Assembly (NCBI GenBank): GCA_046048135.1
Contig: JBJOGR010000044.1
Span: forward strand, 1-64,000
Source of the DNA: ATZT02 sp046048135
GTDB lineage: Bacteria > Actinomycetota > Actinomycetes > S36-B12 > UBA5976
Direction of reading: 5' to 3'
DNA length: 64,000 bases
The notes beneath the pieces are model-generated. The model was not told the origin of the DNA, did no database searches, and worked only from the letters and a program-made list of their open reading frames with translations. Below, one piece after another: positions 35,664-44,625 of this stretch (its first letter is position 1; the number at the start of each line of letters is the position of its first letter). The translations under genes were made by a program, and so were the position numbers.

Positions 35664-35669
35664 TAATCT
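35664..35669 (+). promoter_or_regulatory. -10 box TAATCT of mshB (leaderless)
   Basis: TAATCT, spacer 7 nt to the ATG at 35677. It rules out the longer upstream reading that begins inside the divergent peptidase gene. Confidence 0.6.
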
Positions 35670-35676
35670 GTTACTT

Positions 35677-36555
35677 ATGTCGAGTCACCGCTTATTACTA
35701 GTGCACGCTCATCCTGATGATGAAACTATCGGTACCGGAATAACAATGGCAAAGTATGCACAAATGGGTGCTCAAGTAACTCTTGTGACTTGTACAAGTG
35801 GAGAAGAAGGCGAAGTTTTAGTAAAAGAATTAGAGCATCTAGCTTCTAATAAAGAAGATAAATTAGGGAAACATAGACAAACTGAATTGAAGAATGCCAT
35901 GAAGGCATTAGGAATTTCAGATCATCGATTTTTAGGAACTGCAGGTAAATATAGAGATTCAGGAATGATTGGAACAGAGCCAAACAATAGAAAAGATTGT
36001 TTTTGGCAAGCAGATTTACAAACTGCAAGCGATGATTTAGTGAAAGTTATTAGAGAGGTAAAGCCACAAGTTGCAATAACTTACGATGATTTTGGCGGAT
36101 ATGGACATCCAGATCATATAAAAGCTCATCGCATAACTCACTACGCAATTGAATTAGCAAGTATTGAAAGTTATAAACCCGAACTTGGAAGCCCTTGGGA
36201 AGTTGCAAAAATATATTGGACAGCCATTCCAAAATCTCAAATGCAAAAAGGTATTGAAGCTTTAGCAAGTTCAGGAGGATCAAAGTTTTTTGGAGTTGAC
36301 TCTGCAGATGAATTACCTTTTGTTTTGGAAGATAAATACGTAACAACAAGAATTGATGGTCAAGATTTAGTTAATAAAAAACTAGAAGCACTCAAAGCTC
36401 ATGCAACTCAAGTTCAAGACACTGGACCTTTTTTTCAAATGGCAGAAATTATAGGACCAGAAGCATTAGGTGTGGAATTCTTTAGATTGGTTAAAGGAAA
36501 AAGAACTTCAAGAGAGCTTGAAACTGATTTGTTTAGTGGACTAGATGCAAAATAA
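35677..36555 (+). CDS. mshB: GlcNAc-Ins deacetylase of mycothiol synthesis
   Basis: N-acetyl-1-D-myo-inositol-2-amino-2-deoxy-glucopyranoside deacetylase, 292 residues. Zinc motif AHPDDETIGTG (His12, Asp15) and GYGHPDHIKAH; CTSGEEGEV rather than TGGERGDV sets it apart from Mca. Its place after typA and the peptide transporter and before a small membrane protein resembles the mycobacterial mshB locus. Overlaps the next gene by 11 nt. Confidence 0.9.
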   Translation: MSSHRLLLVHAHPDDETIGTGITMAKYAQMGAQVTLVTCTSGEEGEVLVKELEHLASNKEDKLGKHRQTELKNAMKALGISDHRFLGTAGKYRDSGMIGTEPNNRKDCFWQADLQTASDDLVKVIREVKPQVAITYDDFGGYGHPDHIKAHRITHYAIELASIESYKPELGSPWEVAKIYWTAIPKSQMQKGIEALASSGGSKFFGVDSADELPFVLEDKYVTTRIDGQDLVNKKLEALKAHATQVQDTGPFFQMAEIIGPEALGVEFFRLVKGKRTSRELETDLFSGLDAK

Positions 36556-36895
36556 AGTAATTAATCTATTTACTTCAATTTTTCTTGGAGTATTAGTATC
36601 CTTGTTCGGTGGTTTTTTACAAGCTGCAAAATATAAATTTTTCATAAATATTCCTTGGGGATTTGCACTTTACCTATTGATTTTTATTTTTGCTATTAGA
36701 TATATAAGGCAAAATTTCCAATCAAGATTTAATGTGATTGCATTTTCTCTTGGTTGGCTCTTTATTGCACTTTTAATGAGTGTTCGTTTAACAGCAGGAG
36801 ATTTAGTTTTAACTAATAATCTAACGGCAATTATTTATTTGATTGGATCGGTAATAATTTTGGCGGCAATGTCAACATTACCTATTAAGAAATAA
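36545..36895 (+). CDS. Small membrane protein after mshB (DUF6113-like)
   Basis: 116 residues with four hydrophobic helices (about 5-25, 34-51, 60-80, 89-110) and a basic end. It begins inside the last codons of mshB (11-nt overlap), so translation is probably coupled. Actinobacteria carry a small four-helix protein of unknown function at this place; the DUF6113 assignment rests on context and topology only. One base separates its stop from the convergent coiled-coil gene. Confidence 0.65.
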   Translation: MQNKVINLFTSIFLGVLVSLFGGFLQAAKYKFFINIPWGFALYLLIFIFAIRYIRQNFQSRFNVIAFSLGWLFIALLMSVRLTAGDLVLTNNLTAIIYLIGSVIILAAMSTLPIKK

Positions 36896-36896
36896 T

Positions 36897-37769
36897 TTAG
36901 ATTGAATCTTTAACAGATTGTGTTTTGTCAGCCACTGCTTGTGTTTTTTGCTCAAGTTCAGTTGCTACTGCTAAGGCGTCATCTAGTGCTTGGCGAAGAA
37001 GTGTTGAGGAAGAAGCAAGAGATCTTCTGACTTTGGCAGCTTCTGAAGCAACTTTGGCAGCAGCATCTCTTTGAGTTTCTACGTTTTCAATAACACGTTT
37101 TCTTTCAGCTTGAGCTTCATCAATTAAACGCTTTGCTTCAGCTTGAGCCTCAGAACGAGTTCTGGATAGTAATTCTTCTGCTCTTTTAGAAGCATCACTT
37201 GTAATTCTTAATTCTTCTGCTTTTGCATTTTCAAGAATTGTGTTTGCTTCACTTGTTGCAGTTGAAACAATTCTTTTTGCTTCTCTATCTGAAGCATCAT
37301 ATTCATTTTCAGCACGGCTTCTTAAATCTTTAACATATTTTTCAGTTTCAGCTCTTAGATTGTTAACTTCTCTATTTGCTTCATCAATTAATTTTACATT
37401 TTCTTCTTTAGTTGCAGCCAATTGTGCAGCAGAAGTTTCTCTAATACCTTGAGCAAGTTTTTCAGCTTCAACCAAAACTGATTGCGCTTTAGATTTTGCA
37501 GCTCTAATTAGTGTTGCTGCATCTTCACCAGCAAGTGCTGTGATTTCAGCATCATCTAGTTCAAAAACATTTGGTCTTTTAGCTAATTGTTTAACTTGTT
37601 GTTCTAATTCATTAATTCGTCTGGAGGCACTTGAACTTGAGACAACGATGGAACGAGAAAGCCAACTACGATTGTTACTTTTCTTTGAAGGTTGTTCATC
37701 TGACCATTCGGATGCAGCTTTGATTACATCGTTTTCCACTGCTACATCTTCGTTTTCAGTATTTGCCAT
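36897..37769 (-). CDS. Long coiled-coil protein (DivIVA/Scy-like)
   Basis: 290 residues. Residues 1-45 are acidic then Ser-rich (SRSIVVSSSSASRR), and about 46-280 are one almost unbroken helix rich in Ala, Glu, Lys and Arg, with repeated A-x-A-E-x(3)-R-I and E-A-x(2)-E-A-x-R-L patterns. No membrane segment. It resembles the filament parts of actinobacterial DivIVA/Wag31 or Scy polarity proteins, but the DivIVA N-terminal lipid-binding motif is not seen. Function unproven; a cytoskeletal or cell-pole scaffold is a fair guess. Divergent from the VanW gene. Confidence 0.6.
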   Translation of the reverse strand: MANTENEDVAVENDVIKAASEWSDEQPSKKSNNRSWLSRSIVVSSSSASRRINELEQQVKQLAKRPNVFELDDAEITALAGEDAATLIRAAKSKAQSVLVEAEKLAQGIRETSAAQLAATKEENVKLIDEANREVNNLRAETEKYVKDLRSRAENEYDASDREAKRIVSTATSEANTILENAKAEELRITSDASKRAEELLSRTRSEAQAEAKRLIDEAQAERKRVIENVETQRDAAAKVASEAAKVRRSLASSSTLLRQALDDALAVATELEQKTQAVADKTQSVKDSI

Positions 37770-37915
37770 GTCCCAATTGCTTTCTTTTTAAGTGCTTTGA
37801 ATTAATAGATTATCGACTTGGCTAAAAATGTGCTAGTGCTCCCATGCTTTTCACGCTCAAAATGACTCATCTCTAATATTGGAGTTATAGATTTTTAATC
37901 AATTTTTTAATTGGG

Positions 37916-39901
37916 GTGGGTTTTAGCTTGGTTGAGCGCAAGAAAAATCCACCTGAAAAAAAGGCAAAAACTGCAGCACCTAAACACAAAGCCCCAACTA
38001 AATCAACAAGTAGTAGTGCAAAAAAAACTTCAACAACTAAACAAACTTCGGCGACAAATTCTGTAGCTCAAACAATAAATCCTGTTGTTGAACAAGAGTT
38101 AAATGAATTAATTTCAAATCTTGAATTACTAAAACCAATCAAAAAAGACTGGAAATACAGAATTGGTGAATTTCTTGGTCAGTTGATTTTAACTTTTATC
38201 TTTGTTGTTTTTTTGAGTTTGTTTATATGGTCTATATCTGTGGTTCCTCCAAAATCAACATTGCTTGGTTATCCTGTGGGTGGAAAACTTCCCCCAACAG
38301 TTTTTGAACAAATTAACCTTGCAATAAAAGATAAACTAAATGATCCGATTGAAGTTCAAACTCCACAAGGTATTTACACAATTACGCCAAATCAAGTTGG
38401 TCTAGAAATTGATTTACCAGAAACAATTAATTCAATAAATAAAAACCCTTTTACATTTTTAAAATCAAGTCTTTTCCCGCAAGAAATAATGCCGAAAATA
38501 ACAGTTGATGAATTCTTACTAAGAAATACTTTGAATTCAGTTGCATTAAAAAATACTTTTGCACCGGTCAATGCCACTCTTACCACTAAAGAGGGTCAAA
38601 TAATTACAACTCAAGCCAAAAGTGGTCAACAAGTTGATTGGGAAAAGACAGTAAAAAGTATTAGGGAATCATGGTTACATGAAATCAGAAAACCAGAGGT
38701 GGCGATTGCTTATGTTTTGCCAAAAGTAAATGATGAAGATGTTTTAACTGCCATAGAAAATTTGGCAGAATTAGCAGTCTCTGCCACAATTAGTTTGAAA
38801 TTTGGTAAAAGAGTAGTGGAAATTACTCCTCAAGTTATCGGTTCAGCTCTAAATTTTGTTGAGGAAAATAATAAATTAGTTTCTAAATTCGATGAAAAAG
38901 TAATAATTAATGAAATAACTCGTCAAATTCCGAATATGCAAGCTCAAGCAACAGATGCAAGATTTGATTTTGTTGGTAACAAAGTTGTTTTAATTCCTGC
39001 TCAAGAAGGAATCAAATTTACTCCTGGTCAGCTGGATGCAGCTATGTCTTCTGTTTTTAGGCAAAAAAATAATAGACAAGTCAATCTGGATAGCGCTGTA
39101 ATAAAACCTGCTGTTTCAACAGAAAGCCTTGAGGCATTAGGGATTAAAGAGCAATTAAGTACATATAGACAAGCTTTTGACTACATGCCTTATCGAGAAA
39201 TTAATGTCGGACAAGCTGCTCGCTATATGGACGGAAAAATTTTAAAACCTGGAGAGATTTATTCCATGAACGAAACCATTAAAGAAAGAACTTCTGCAAA
39301 TGGATACGTTAAAGGAATTTATATAGCTGAAGGTGGAAGATTTGATTACGGTTTAGGTGGTGGTGTTTCAATTATTACTGCTGCAACTTGGTCAGCTGCT
39401 TTTTATGCAGGATTAGAAAGAATAGAACAAAGGGCTCACTCAGTATTAATTTCTAGATACACACCTGGTTTAGAAGCAACTGTAAGTTGGCCAAGATTAG
39501 ATTTGAAATTTAAAAACAATACAAAAAATCATGTTTTAATTAAAGCAATTCCAGAAAGAGACGGAATTACTATATCAATGTATGGCACAAAAGAGTTTGA
39601 CAAAGTTACCGCCAAATTTGGAAAACCATATAACTTAAATAACAATATAGATACGGTTACTTCATATGATCCAAATTGTTTAGCTCAAGATCCAGCACCA
39701 GGTTTTAAAATAAATGTCACAAGACAATTTTGGAAAAATAATACAATTGTTAAAGAAGAAGATTTCTTAACAAGTTATCGACCAAGTGATCACATAATCT
39801 GCTTACAAGAAGGTCAAGTTGCACCTATTGCAACTCCTACGCCAACAATTGGGGGAGTAGAACAACCTGCACCTCAATCAGAAATAACCGCTAATTCCTG
39901 A
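37916..39901 (+). CDS. VanW family membrane protein
   Basis: About 661 residues: a Lys/Thr/Ser-rich cytoplasmic N-terminus (to about 85), one membrane helix (about 90-112), two putative peptidoglycan-binding-4 domains (about 120-400), then a VanW domain (about 420-560) with GLGGGVSIITAATWSAAFYAGL-type sequence, and a Pro/Thr-rich tail. Probably acts in the cell envelope. The GTG at 37916 lacks a good ribosome binding site; TTG at 37928 has GGTGGG 7 nt upstream and may be the true start. The end overlaps cysS by 28 nt tail to tail. Confidence 0.85.
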   Translation: MGFSLVERKKNPPEKKAKTAAPKHKAPTKSTSSSAKKTSTTKQTSATNSVAQTINPVVEQELNELISNLELLKPIKKDWKYRIGEFLGQLILTFIFVVFLSLFIWSISVVPPKSTLLGYPVGGKLPPTVFEQINLAIKDKLNDPIEVQTPQGIYTITPNQVGLEIDLPETINSINKNPFTFLKSSLFPQEIMPKITVDEFLLRNTLNSVALKNTFAPVNATLTTKEGQIITTQAKSGQQVDWEKTVKSIRESWLHEIRKPEVAIAYVLPKVNDEDVLTAIENLAELAVSATISLKFGKRVVEITPQVIGSALNFVEENNKLVSKFDEKVIINEITRQIPNMQAQATDARFDFVGNKVVLIPAQEGIKFTPGQLDAAMSSVFRQKNNRQVNLDSAVIKPAVSTESLEALGIKEQLSTYRQAFDYMPYREINVGQAARYMDGKILKPGEIYSMNETIKERTSANGYVKGIYIAEGGRFDYGLGGGVSIITAATWSAAFYAGLERIEQRAHSVLISRYTPGLEATVSWPRLDLKFKNNTKNHVLIKAIPERDGITISMYGTKEFDKVTAKFGKPYNLNNNIDTVTSYDPNCLAQDPAPGFKINVTRQFWKNNTIVKEEDFLTSYRPSDHIICLQEGQVAPIATPTPTIGGVEQPAPQSEITANS

Positions 39902-41292
39902 CCTTTTTCTGTATCTTTAACTTCAAATCCTAATTTATTTAATTCATTTCTTAATTCATCACTTAATTTCCAATTTTTTTCTATACGTGCTTTAGCTCTT
40001 TTGTCTAACAAATCTTGAATTTCTTTAGTAATTTCTAAAGTAATTTTTTGAGGTTCTTTATTTAAATCTAAGCCTAGGATTTCATCCATTTTTAGGATGG
40101 TTTTATATTTTGAACCACCTGTTATGGAATCATCTTTTTCTAAATTTTTTAGCACTAGAAGTGCTTTATTGGTATCTAAATCTTCATTGAGATAATCTTC
40201 AAATTCCTTTAAATAAGTATTATTGATTTCCCCAGGTTCCTTTGCCCATTGTTGCATTTTTTCTCGTAATTTATTTAACGCTTTAGCACTTGCTTTTAAA
40301 CTATTCCAAGTTAAATCCATTTGAGATCTATATCTGTGTTCCAAAAAAGATAACCTAATTGAAAGAGGATCTAACCCTTTCTCAATTACGTCTTTAACCA
40401 GTAGCACGTTTCCAGAAGATTTACTCATTTTTCTACCTTCAAAAAGTAGATGTTCACCGTGCACCCAATGATTAACAACATCTTTATTAGTTGCAGCATT
40501 GCTTTGTGCTCTTTCATCTTCATGATGAGGAAAACGTAAATCAATTCCACCTGTATGAATATCTATTTTTTCCCCTAAAAATTTCAAACTCATGGCAGAA
40601 CATTCAATGTGCCAACCAGGAAAACCTCTACCCCAAGGAGTTTGCCAAGTAAGTTGAGTTCGTGAATCTTTAGCCATTTTCCATAAAGCCCAATCTGCAT
40701 GAAAATTTTTATTAGGATCTTCTTTACCTTCGAATCGATGTCCTGGTTTTAAATCTTCTAATTTATTTCCACTTATTTCTCCATAACTTGGAAAAGATCG
40801 AGCATCAAAAAATACGCTTCCATCTTTACCAACGTAAGCATGTTTTTTCTCAATCAATACTTTTATTAAATCAATCATTAAATCAATCGATTCACTAGCT
40901 TTTGGATATTTTGTGGCAGGTAATATATTCAAACTTTTTAAATCATCGTGAAAAGTTTTTTCATATTTTTGTGCAATTGAAAGGGCATCACTTGATTCCT
41001 TACTTGCTTGAGTAATTAAGCGATCTTCAGTATCAAGTTGTCCTTCATCAACTCCACCTAATCCTTGATCATCTGCCATGTGACCGACATCAGTAATATT
41101 TTGAATAAGTTCAACATTTAGACCTTGGTATTGAGCAAGTCTTTTAATTAAATCTGTTAGTAAAAAAGTCCTCATATTTCCAACATGAGCATCTCGATAA
41201 ACAGTGGGCCCACAAGCATATATTTTTAAAACACCTTTAGTTAAAGGTGTAATTTCCACAACTTGCCTTAATCGAGTGTCATAGAGTTTCAT
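39874..41292 (-). CDS. cysS: Cysteinyl-tRNA synthetase
   Basis: 472 residues. Zn ligand Cys27 in YACGPTVY, HIGH-type HVGN at 36-39, KMSKSSGN signature, WHIECSAM, and a C-terminal helical domain with LLDKRAKARIEKNW and an LxxLG end. The full C-terminal domain and length argue for CysS and against the shorter paralogue MshC. ATG at 41292 is fixed by TACGCT 7 nt upstream (leaderless); the longer in-frame reading would run into the GNAT gene. It overlaps the VanW gene by 28 nt. Confidence 0.94.
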   Translation of the reverse strand: MKLYDTRLRQVVEITPLTKGVLKIYACGPTVYRDAHVGNMRTFLLTDLIKRLAQYQGLNVELIQNITDVGHMADDQGLGGVDEGQLDTEDRLITQASKESSDALSIAQKYEKTFHDDLKSLNILPATKYPKASESIDLMIDLIKVLIEKKHAYVGKDGSVFFDARSFPSYGEISGNKLEDLKPGHRFEGKEDPNKNFHADWALWKMAKDSRTQLTWQTPWGRGFPGWHIECSAMSLKFLGEKIDIHTGGIDLRFPHHEDERAQSNAATNKDVVNHWVHGEHLLFEGRKMSKSSGNVLLVKDVIEKGLDPLSIRLSFLEHRYRSQMDLTWNSLKASAKALNKLREKMQQWAKEPGEINNTYLKEFEDYLNEDLDTNKALLVLKNLEKDDSITGGSKYKTILKMDEILGLDLNKEPQKITLEITKEIQDLLDKRAKARIEKNWKLSDELRNELNKLGFEVKDTEKGQELAVISD

Positions 41293-41299
41293 GAGTTTA

Positions 41300-41305
41300 A
41301 GCGTA
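41300..41305 (-). promoter_or_regulatory. -10 box TACGCT of cysS (leaderless)
   Basis: TACGCT on the minus strand, spacer 7 nt to the ATG at 41292. Confidence 0.55.
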
Positions 41306-41347
41306 GTTGAAATTCTGCATTTAGCATGCGCATTGCGAAGTATTCTC

Positions 41348-42286
41348 TTAGTTCTTAAAGTATCGGTAATAGGCGTATTCGTGGTGGATTTTGTAACCAA
41401 GGGATTCATACATTTTTACTGCTATCAAATTAGATTTAAGTACTTGCAGAACTATTTGGTCATGACCAATTTCTGCTACTGAATTAGAAAGTGCTTTCAT
41501 TATTTTTTTAGCAAACCCTTGATTTCTATATTTTTCATCTACCCACAATGTGGTAACCATTGCTTGTTTATCAGACGCAGAAATTCTTCCTGTGGCAATT
41601 ATTTTTTTGTCTTCATTTTCAATTGATGCAAATCTTACAAATGAACCACTTGTCAGTAACTCTTTGCTGATTCGAGAACTTACTTCTTCATCTCTTGCGA
41701 TAATTGCATGAAACCATTTATCACTTAAATCTGATTCTAAAATAACGTCTGTAACATTATTTTTTTCAGCAGGTCCAATCATGTAATAAGCTACATCTAT
41801 TTCGTTGAAATTATTTCTCAATAAACTTTGATCAAATGCTCCAGGTTTTGGACTTTGAATAATTGCAACAGCATTTCTTTTTTTGTACCACTCAATTATT
41901 TTTTTGAAAGTTTCATCAATATTTTCTTCAGGCCTACCATCAAGAAGACAAGAATTTGCTCTAGCCGATTTATTTCCAGAAAATCTTAATGCCCAGTCAT
42001 TAAGAAATTCTTTTTCATTTGCAACCCAAGTAGTTTCTGAATCCCTTTCAAGATCCAAGGCTCCAATTTCTGGTTCTATCACTTTGGCAGCAAAAATATT
42101 TCCCGAAATTATTTCTTGGATGCTCTTATCTTTTTTCTCAACTTTGATTAATCCTTCAGGCCAGTCATTGGTCCAGGAAATAAGAATTCCTAAGGTGTCA
42201 GTTAAATTCGATCCATCAAAATGGCGCACACTTACCCTTCGCCCAAGATCGGAAGGCGAAATCCTTAACCTGCCGATTGCGGCCAT
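41348..42286 (-). CDS. GNAT family N-acetyltransferase with N-terminal SH3-like domain
   Basis: 312 residues: an N-terminal beta domain (DLGRRVSVRHFDG, about 13-75), a middle region, and a C-terminal GNAT fold with VTTLWVDEKYRNQGFAKKIM (acetyl-CoA loop R/Q-x(2)-G near 255-262) and KMYESLGYKI. Actinobacteria carry a two-domain GNAT beside the 7Fe ferredoxin gene. The substrate is unknown; it could be confused with MshD, but only one convincing GNAT domain is present. AAAGGAA lies about 12 nt before the ATG. Confidence 0.8.
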   Translation of the reverse strand: MAAIGRLRISPSDLGRRVSVRHFDGSNLTDTLGILISWTNDWPEGLIKVEKKDKSIQEIISGNIFAAKVIEPEIGALDLERDSETTWVANEKEFLNDWALRFSGNKSARANSCLLDGRPEENIDETFKKIIEWYKKRNAVAIIQSPKPGAFDQSLLRNNFNEIDVAYYMIGPAEKNNVTDVILESDLSDKWFHAIIARDEEVSSRISKELLTSGSFVRFASIENEDKKIIATGRISASDKQAMVTTLWVDEKYRNQGFAKKIMKALSNSVAEIGHDQIVLQVLKSNLIAVKMYESLGYKIHHEYAYYRYFKN

Positions 42287-42378
42287 AGTAGAAATTTTGT
42301 TCCTTTCGGATACTCTTTATATATAAATAGTAGAGATGAAGTAGTTTTGTCTTACATACTTAGTAGAGGAGTATTTGC

Positions 42379-42693
42379 GTGACCTACGTAATTGCCGAGC
42401 CATGCATTGACTTGAAAGATAAATCTTGTATTGAAGAGTGCCCAGTTGATTGCATTTATGAAGGCGAACGCATGCTCTACATCCACCCAGATGAATGCGT
42501 TGATTGCGGAGCCTGTGAGCCTGTGTGCCCAGTCGAAGCAATTTATTACGAAGATGATGTTCCAGAAAATTACAAAGATTATTCAGCTTCAAATGCTGCA
42601 TTCTTTACAGATTTAGGTTCTCCAGGTGGTGCTGCCAAACTTGGTATGACTCCAAATGATCCTGAAGTTATCAAAGCTAAACCTAAGAAATAA
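42379..42693 (+). CDS. fdxA: 7Fe ferredoxin
   Basis: 104 residues. Cys9, Cys17, Cys21 and Cys25 and the second motif Cys40-x2-Cys43-x2-Cys46-x3-Cys50-Pro bind one [3Fe-4S] and one [4Fe-4S] cluster, as in the actinobacterial FdxA/FdxC. Electron carrier for P450s, oxidoreductases or nitrogen metabolism. GTG start with GAGGAG 9 nt upstream. Codon use is richer in C-ending codons than the neighbours, as for a highly expressed protein. Followed after 9 nt by pheA where mycobacteria have dapC. Confidence 0.95.
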   Translation: MTYVIAEPCIDLKDKSCIEECPVDCIYEGERMLYIHPDECVDCGACEPVCPVEAIYYEDDVPENYKDYSASNAAFFTDLGSPGGAAKLGMTPNDPEVIKAKPKK

Positions 42694-42702
42694 ATAATTC
42701 TT

Positions 42703-43647
42703 GTGAGTAATCAAAAACTGGTCTACTTAGGACCACCAGGAACTTTTACTCACGCAGCAATTGATTTGATGACTGTGCCATGGAATGGCGAAATAGTTGC
42801 AGAAAAAGAAGTTTCAGATGTTGTCTTTGCAGTTGAATCAGGAAGTGCTGATGCAGGATTAGTTCCATTAGAAAATTCTGTGGAAGGTGATGTTTTAAGC
42901 ACTCTTGATGAATTAATTTTTAGATCTGCTCAATGTTTCATAAATGAAGAAATAGTTGTCCCAATTTCTTTTGTTTTAGCTGTACCTTCTACGACAAAAA
43001 ATGCTGATGTAAAAAAAGTTTTAACTCATCCGCATGCTGCAGCGCAATGTAAAGAGTTTATTAAATTAAATAAATTAGAAGTTGAATTCACAGCATCAAC
43101 TGCGGATGCTTGTCGAATTGTGGCAGAAAGAAAAGAAGCAGGTCTTGGAGCAATAGCTGCAAGTAAAGGTGCTGACACTTTTGGTTTGTTTGTTAAACAA
43201 ACAAGGTTAGAAGATTTTGCTGGTGGGAAAACCAGAATGGCTTTAATTTCTCGAAATTTATCTTCACCAACGGGACATGACAAAACCACTTTGGTAATTA
43301 CTCCGGTTGCAGATAGAAATGGTTTATTGTCCGATATTTTGAATTGCTTTGCAAAAAGAGATATTGGTTTAACGGCAATTAGTTCAAGGCCTTTGAAAAC
43401 CAGACTTGGCGAATACACATTTCTAGTTTCTGCTCGCGGACATATTGGAGAGCCAACATTGCAATCAGCAATCATGGATGTAAGTAGCATTGGTGCGGCT
43501 GTAAAAGTTTTAGGCTCTTATCCAATGAATCCTGAAATTAGTTCTGCGCGTGTAGGTGAATCTTTGCCACCAGGAAGTGTGACAGCAGATGTTTTGAAGG
43601 AATGGGTAGGACGTTTAGTTAAAGCTGCAACTGAAGTTCCCCGTTAA
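42703..43647 (+). CDS. pheA: Prephenate dehydratase
   Basis: Converts prephenate to phenylpyruvate for phenylalanine synthesis. 314 residues: PDT domain (about 5-185; GPPGTFTHAA, VPLENSVEGDV, and the catalytic Thr in GGKTRMALI) and an ACT domain (about 200-280, with the ESRP-like SSRPLKTRLGEY). No chorismate mutase domain. GTG start, 9 nt after fdxA; no clear Shine-Dalgarno sequence. Confidence 0.95.
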   Translation: MSNQKLVYLGPPGTFTHAAIDLMTVPWNGEIVAEKEVSDVVFAVESGSADAGLVPLENSVEGDVLSTLDELIFRSAQCFINEEIVVPISFVLAVPSTTKNADVKKVLTHPHAAAQCKEFIKLNKLEVEFTASTADACRIVAERKEAGLGAIAASKGADTFGLFVKQTRLEDFAGGKTRMALISRNLSSPTGHDKTTLVITPVADRNGLLSDILNCFAKRDIGLTAISSRPLKTRLGEYTFLVSARGHIGEPTLQSAIMDVSSIGAAVKVLGSYPMNPEISSARVGESLPPGSVTADVLKEWVGRLVKAATEVPR

Positions 43648-43653
43648 TACTTT
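43648..43653 (+). promoter_or_regulatory. -10-like TACTTT before tyrA (leaderless candidate)
   Basis: TACTTT, spacer 6 nt to the ATG at 43660, in the 12-nt gap after pheA. AT-rich surroundings make a chance match possible. Confidence 0.35.
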
Positions 43654-43659
43654 TTACTT

Positions 43660-44625
43660 ATGAAAATTTCCATAATTGGCTTAGGCCTAATCGGTGGTTC
43701 AATTGCTCAAGGTTTAAAAAATAACCACGAAATCAGTGTCCTAGATCCTGATCTAAATTCTTCTGAAGCAGCAAAAAAATCTGGTTTTGAAGTTTTAAAT
43801 AAAATAGATGATGCATTAATTTCTGACTTAATAATTGTTGCCGCGCCAACAAGTGTCAGTGAAGAAATCTTGAAAGAATTAAGTCTTAAAAAATACAAGA
43901 ATTTTGTTTCCGATATTTGTTCAGTTAAAGCTTCTTTGCAAGATGCAGCAAAAGATCTCAACTATGTCGGAACTCATCCCATGGCAGGTTCGACCAAAGC
44001 AGGATTTATTAACGCTAATCCTGAAATATTTAAAAATGCTCCTTGGGCAGTAAGTGTTACAGCTAATACAAATAATCAAGCTTTAGTAGCAATTGTTTCA
44101 ATCATTAATGAATTAGGTGCATTTGTGGTTCCAGTTGATCCCATTGAACATGATGAATCTGTAGTTTTAAGTTCACATCTTGCCCATGTTGTTGCATCTG
44201 CTTATGCCAAAAGCGTAGGGGAGTCAGAGTTTGCGCAATTAGCTCAATTATTAGCTGGAGGAAGTTTTAGAGATCTAACAAGAGTGACAACTTCTCCTGC
44301 AGAGCGAACTGCAGAAATCGTTTGGCCAAATCGAAAATCATTATCTAAAGTTGTGGAAAATTTGAGTGAAAATTTGGCTAAATTACAAAATCTTTTAGAG
44401 CAGGGAAGTCAAGCTGATATCGAAAAATATCTTCAATCGGCCAGTAGTTTAAGAACAATTTCTGATGCAACTATAAATAAAGTAAAAAATCATCAAGGTG
44501 AGAAAGTATCGACTAAAACCATGCAATTAAAAGATGAATTTTTAAAATACGCTCAGAAAAGAATAATAGCCACAGATTTTGCGTTTGATTCAGAAAATAT
44601 AAGTTATTTAATTAACGAAATTTAA
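43660..44625 (+). CDS. tyrA: Prephenate dehydrogenase
   Basis: NAD(P)-dependent step to tyrosine. 321 residues: Rossmann motif GLGLIGGSIA (6-15), D-rich end of strand 2 (VLDPD), catalytic HPMAGSTKAG (about 107-116; His and surrounding residues of the family), and a helical dimerisation domain. No ACT domain. 12 nt after pheA, so the two branches from prephenate are adjacent. The last 4 nt (TTAA) overlap the convergent dapD stop. Confidence 0.93.
   Translation: MKISIIGLGLIGGSIAQGLKNNHEISVLDPDLNSSEAAKKSGFEVLNKIDDALISDLIIVAAPTSVSEEILKELSLKKYKNFVSDICSVKASLQDAAKDLNYVGTHPMAGSTKAGFINANPEIFKNAPWAVSVTANTNNQALVAIVSIINELGAFVVPVDPIEHDESVVLSSHLAHVVASAYAKSVGESEFAQLAQLLAGGSFRDLTRVTTSPAERTAEIVWPNRKSLSKVVENLSENLAKLQNLLEQGSQADIEKYLQSASSLRTISDATINKVKNHQGEKVSTKTMQLKDEFLKYAQKRIIATDFAFDSENISYLINEI

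Noticed and set aside
35545..35676. Upstream extension of mshB
   Set aside because: It lies antisense to the start of the S9 peptidase and upstream of the TAATCT box; residues do not resemble the LmbE family.
39874..41292. Reading the synthetase as MshC (mycothiol ligase), given nearby mshB
   Set aside because: Length of 472 residues, intact C-terminal tRNA-binding part and KMSKS favour CysS; MshC is shorter.
41293..41409. N-terminal extension of cysS by 39 codons
   Set aside because: It overlaps the GNAT gene, and a leaderless -10 (TACGCT) exactly 7 nt before the internal ATG with the conserved MKLYDT start decides for 41292.
41348..42286. Calling the GNAT protein MshD (mycothiol synthase)
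   Set aside because: Length fits, but only one convincing GNAT domain is visible and the N-terminus is SH3-like; the fdxA neighbourhood fits another actinobacterial GNAT family.
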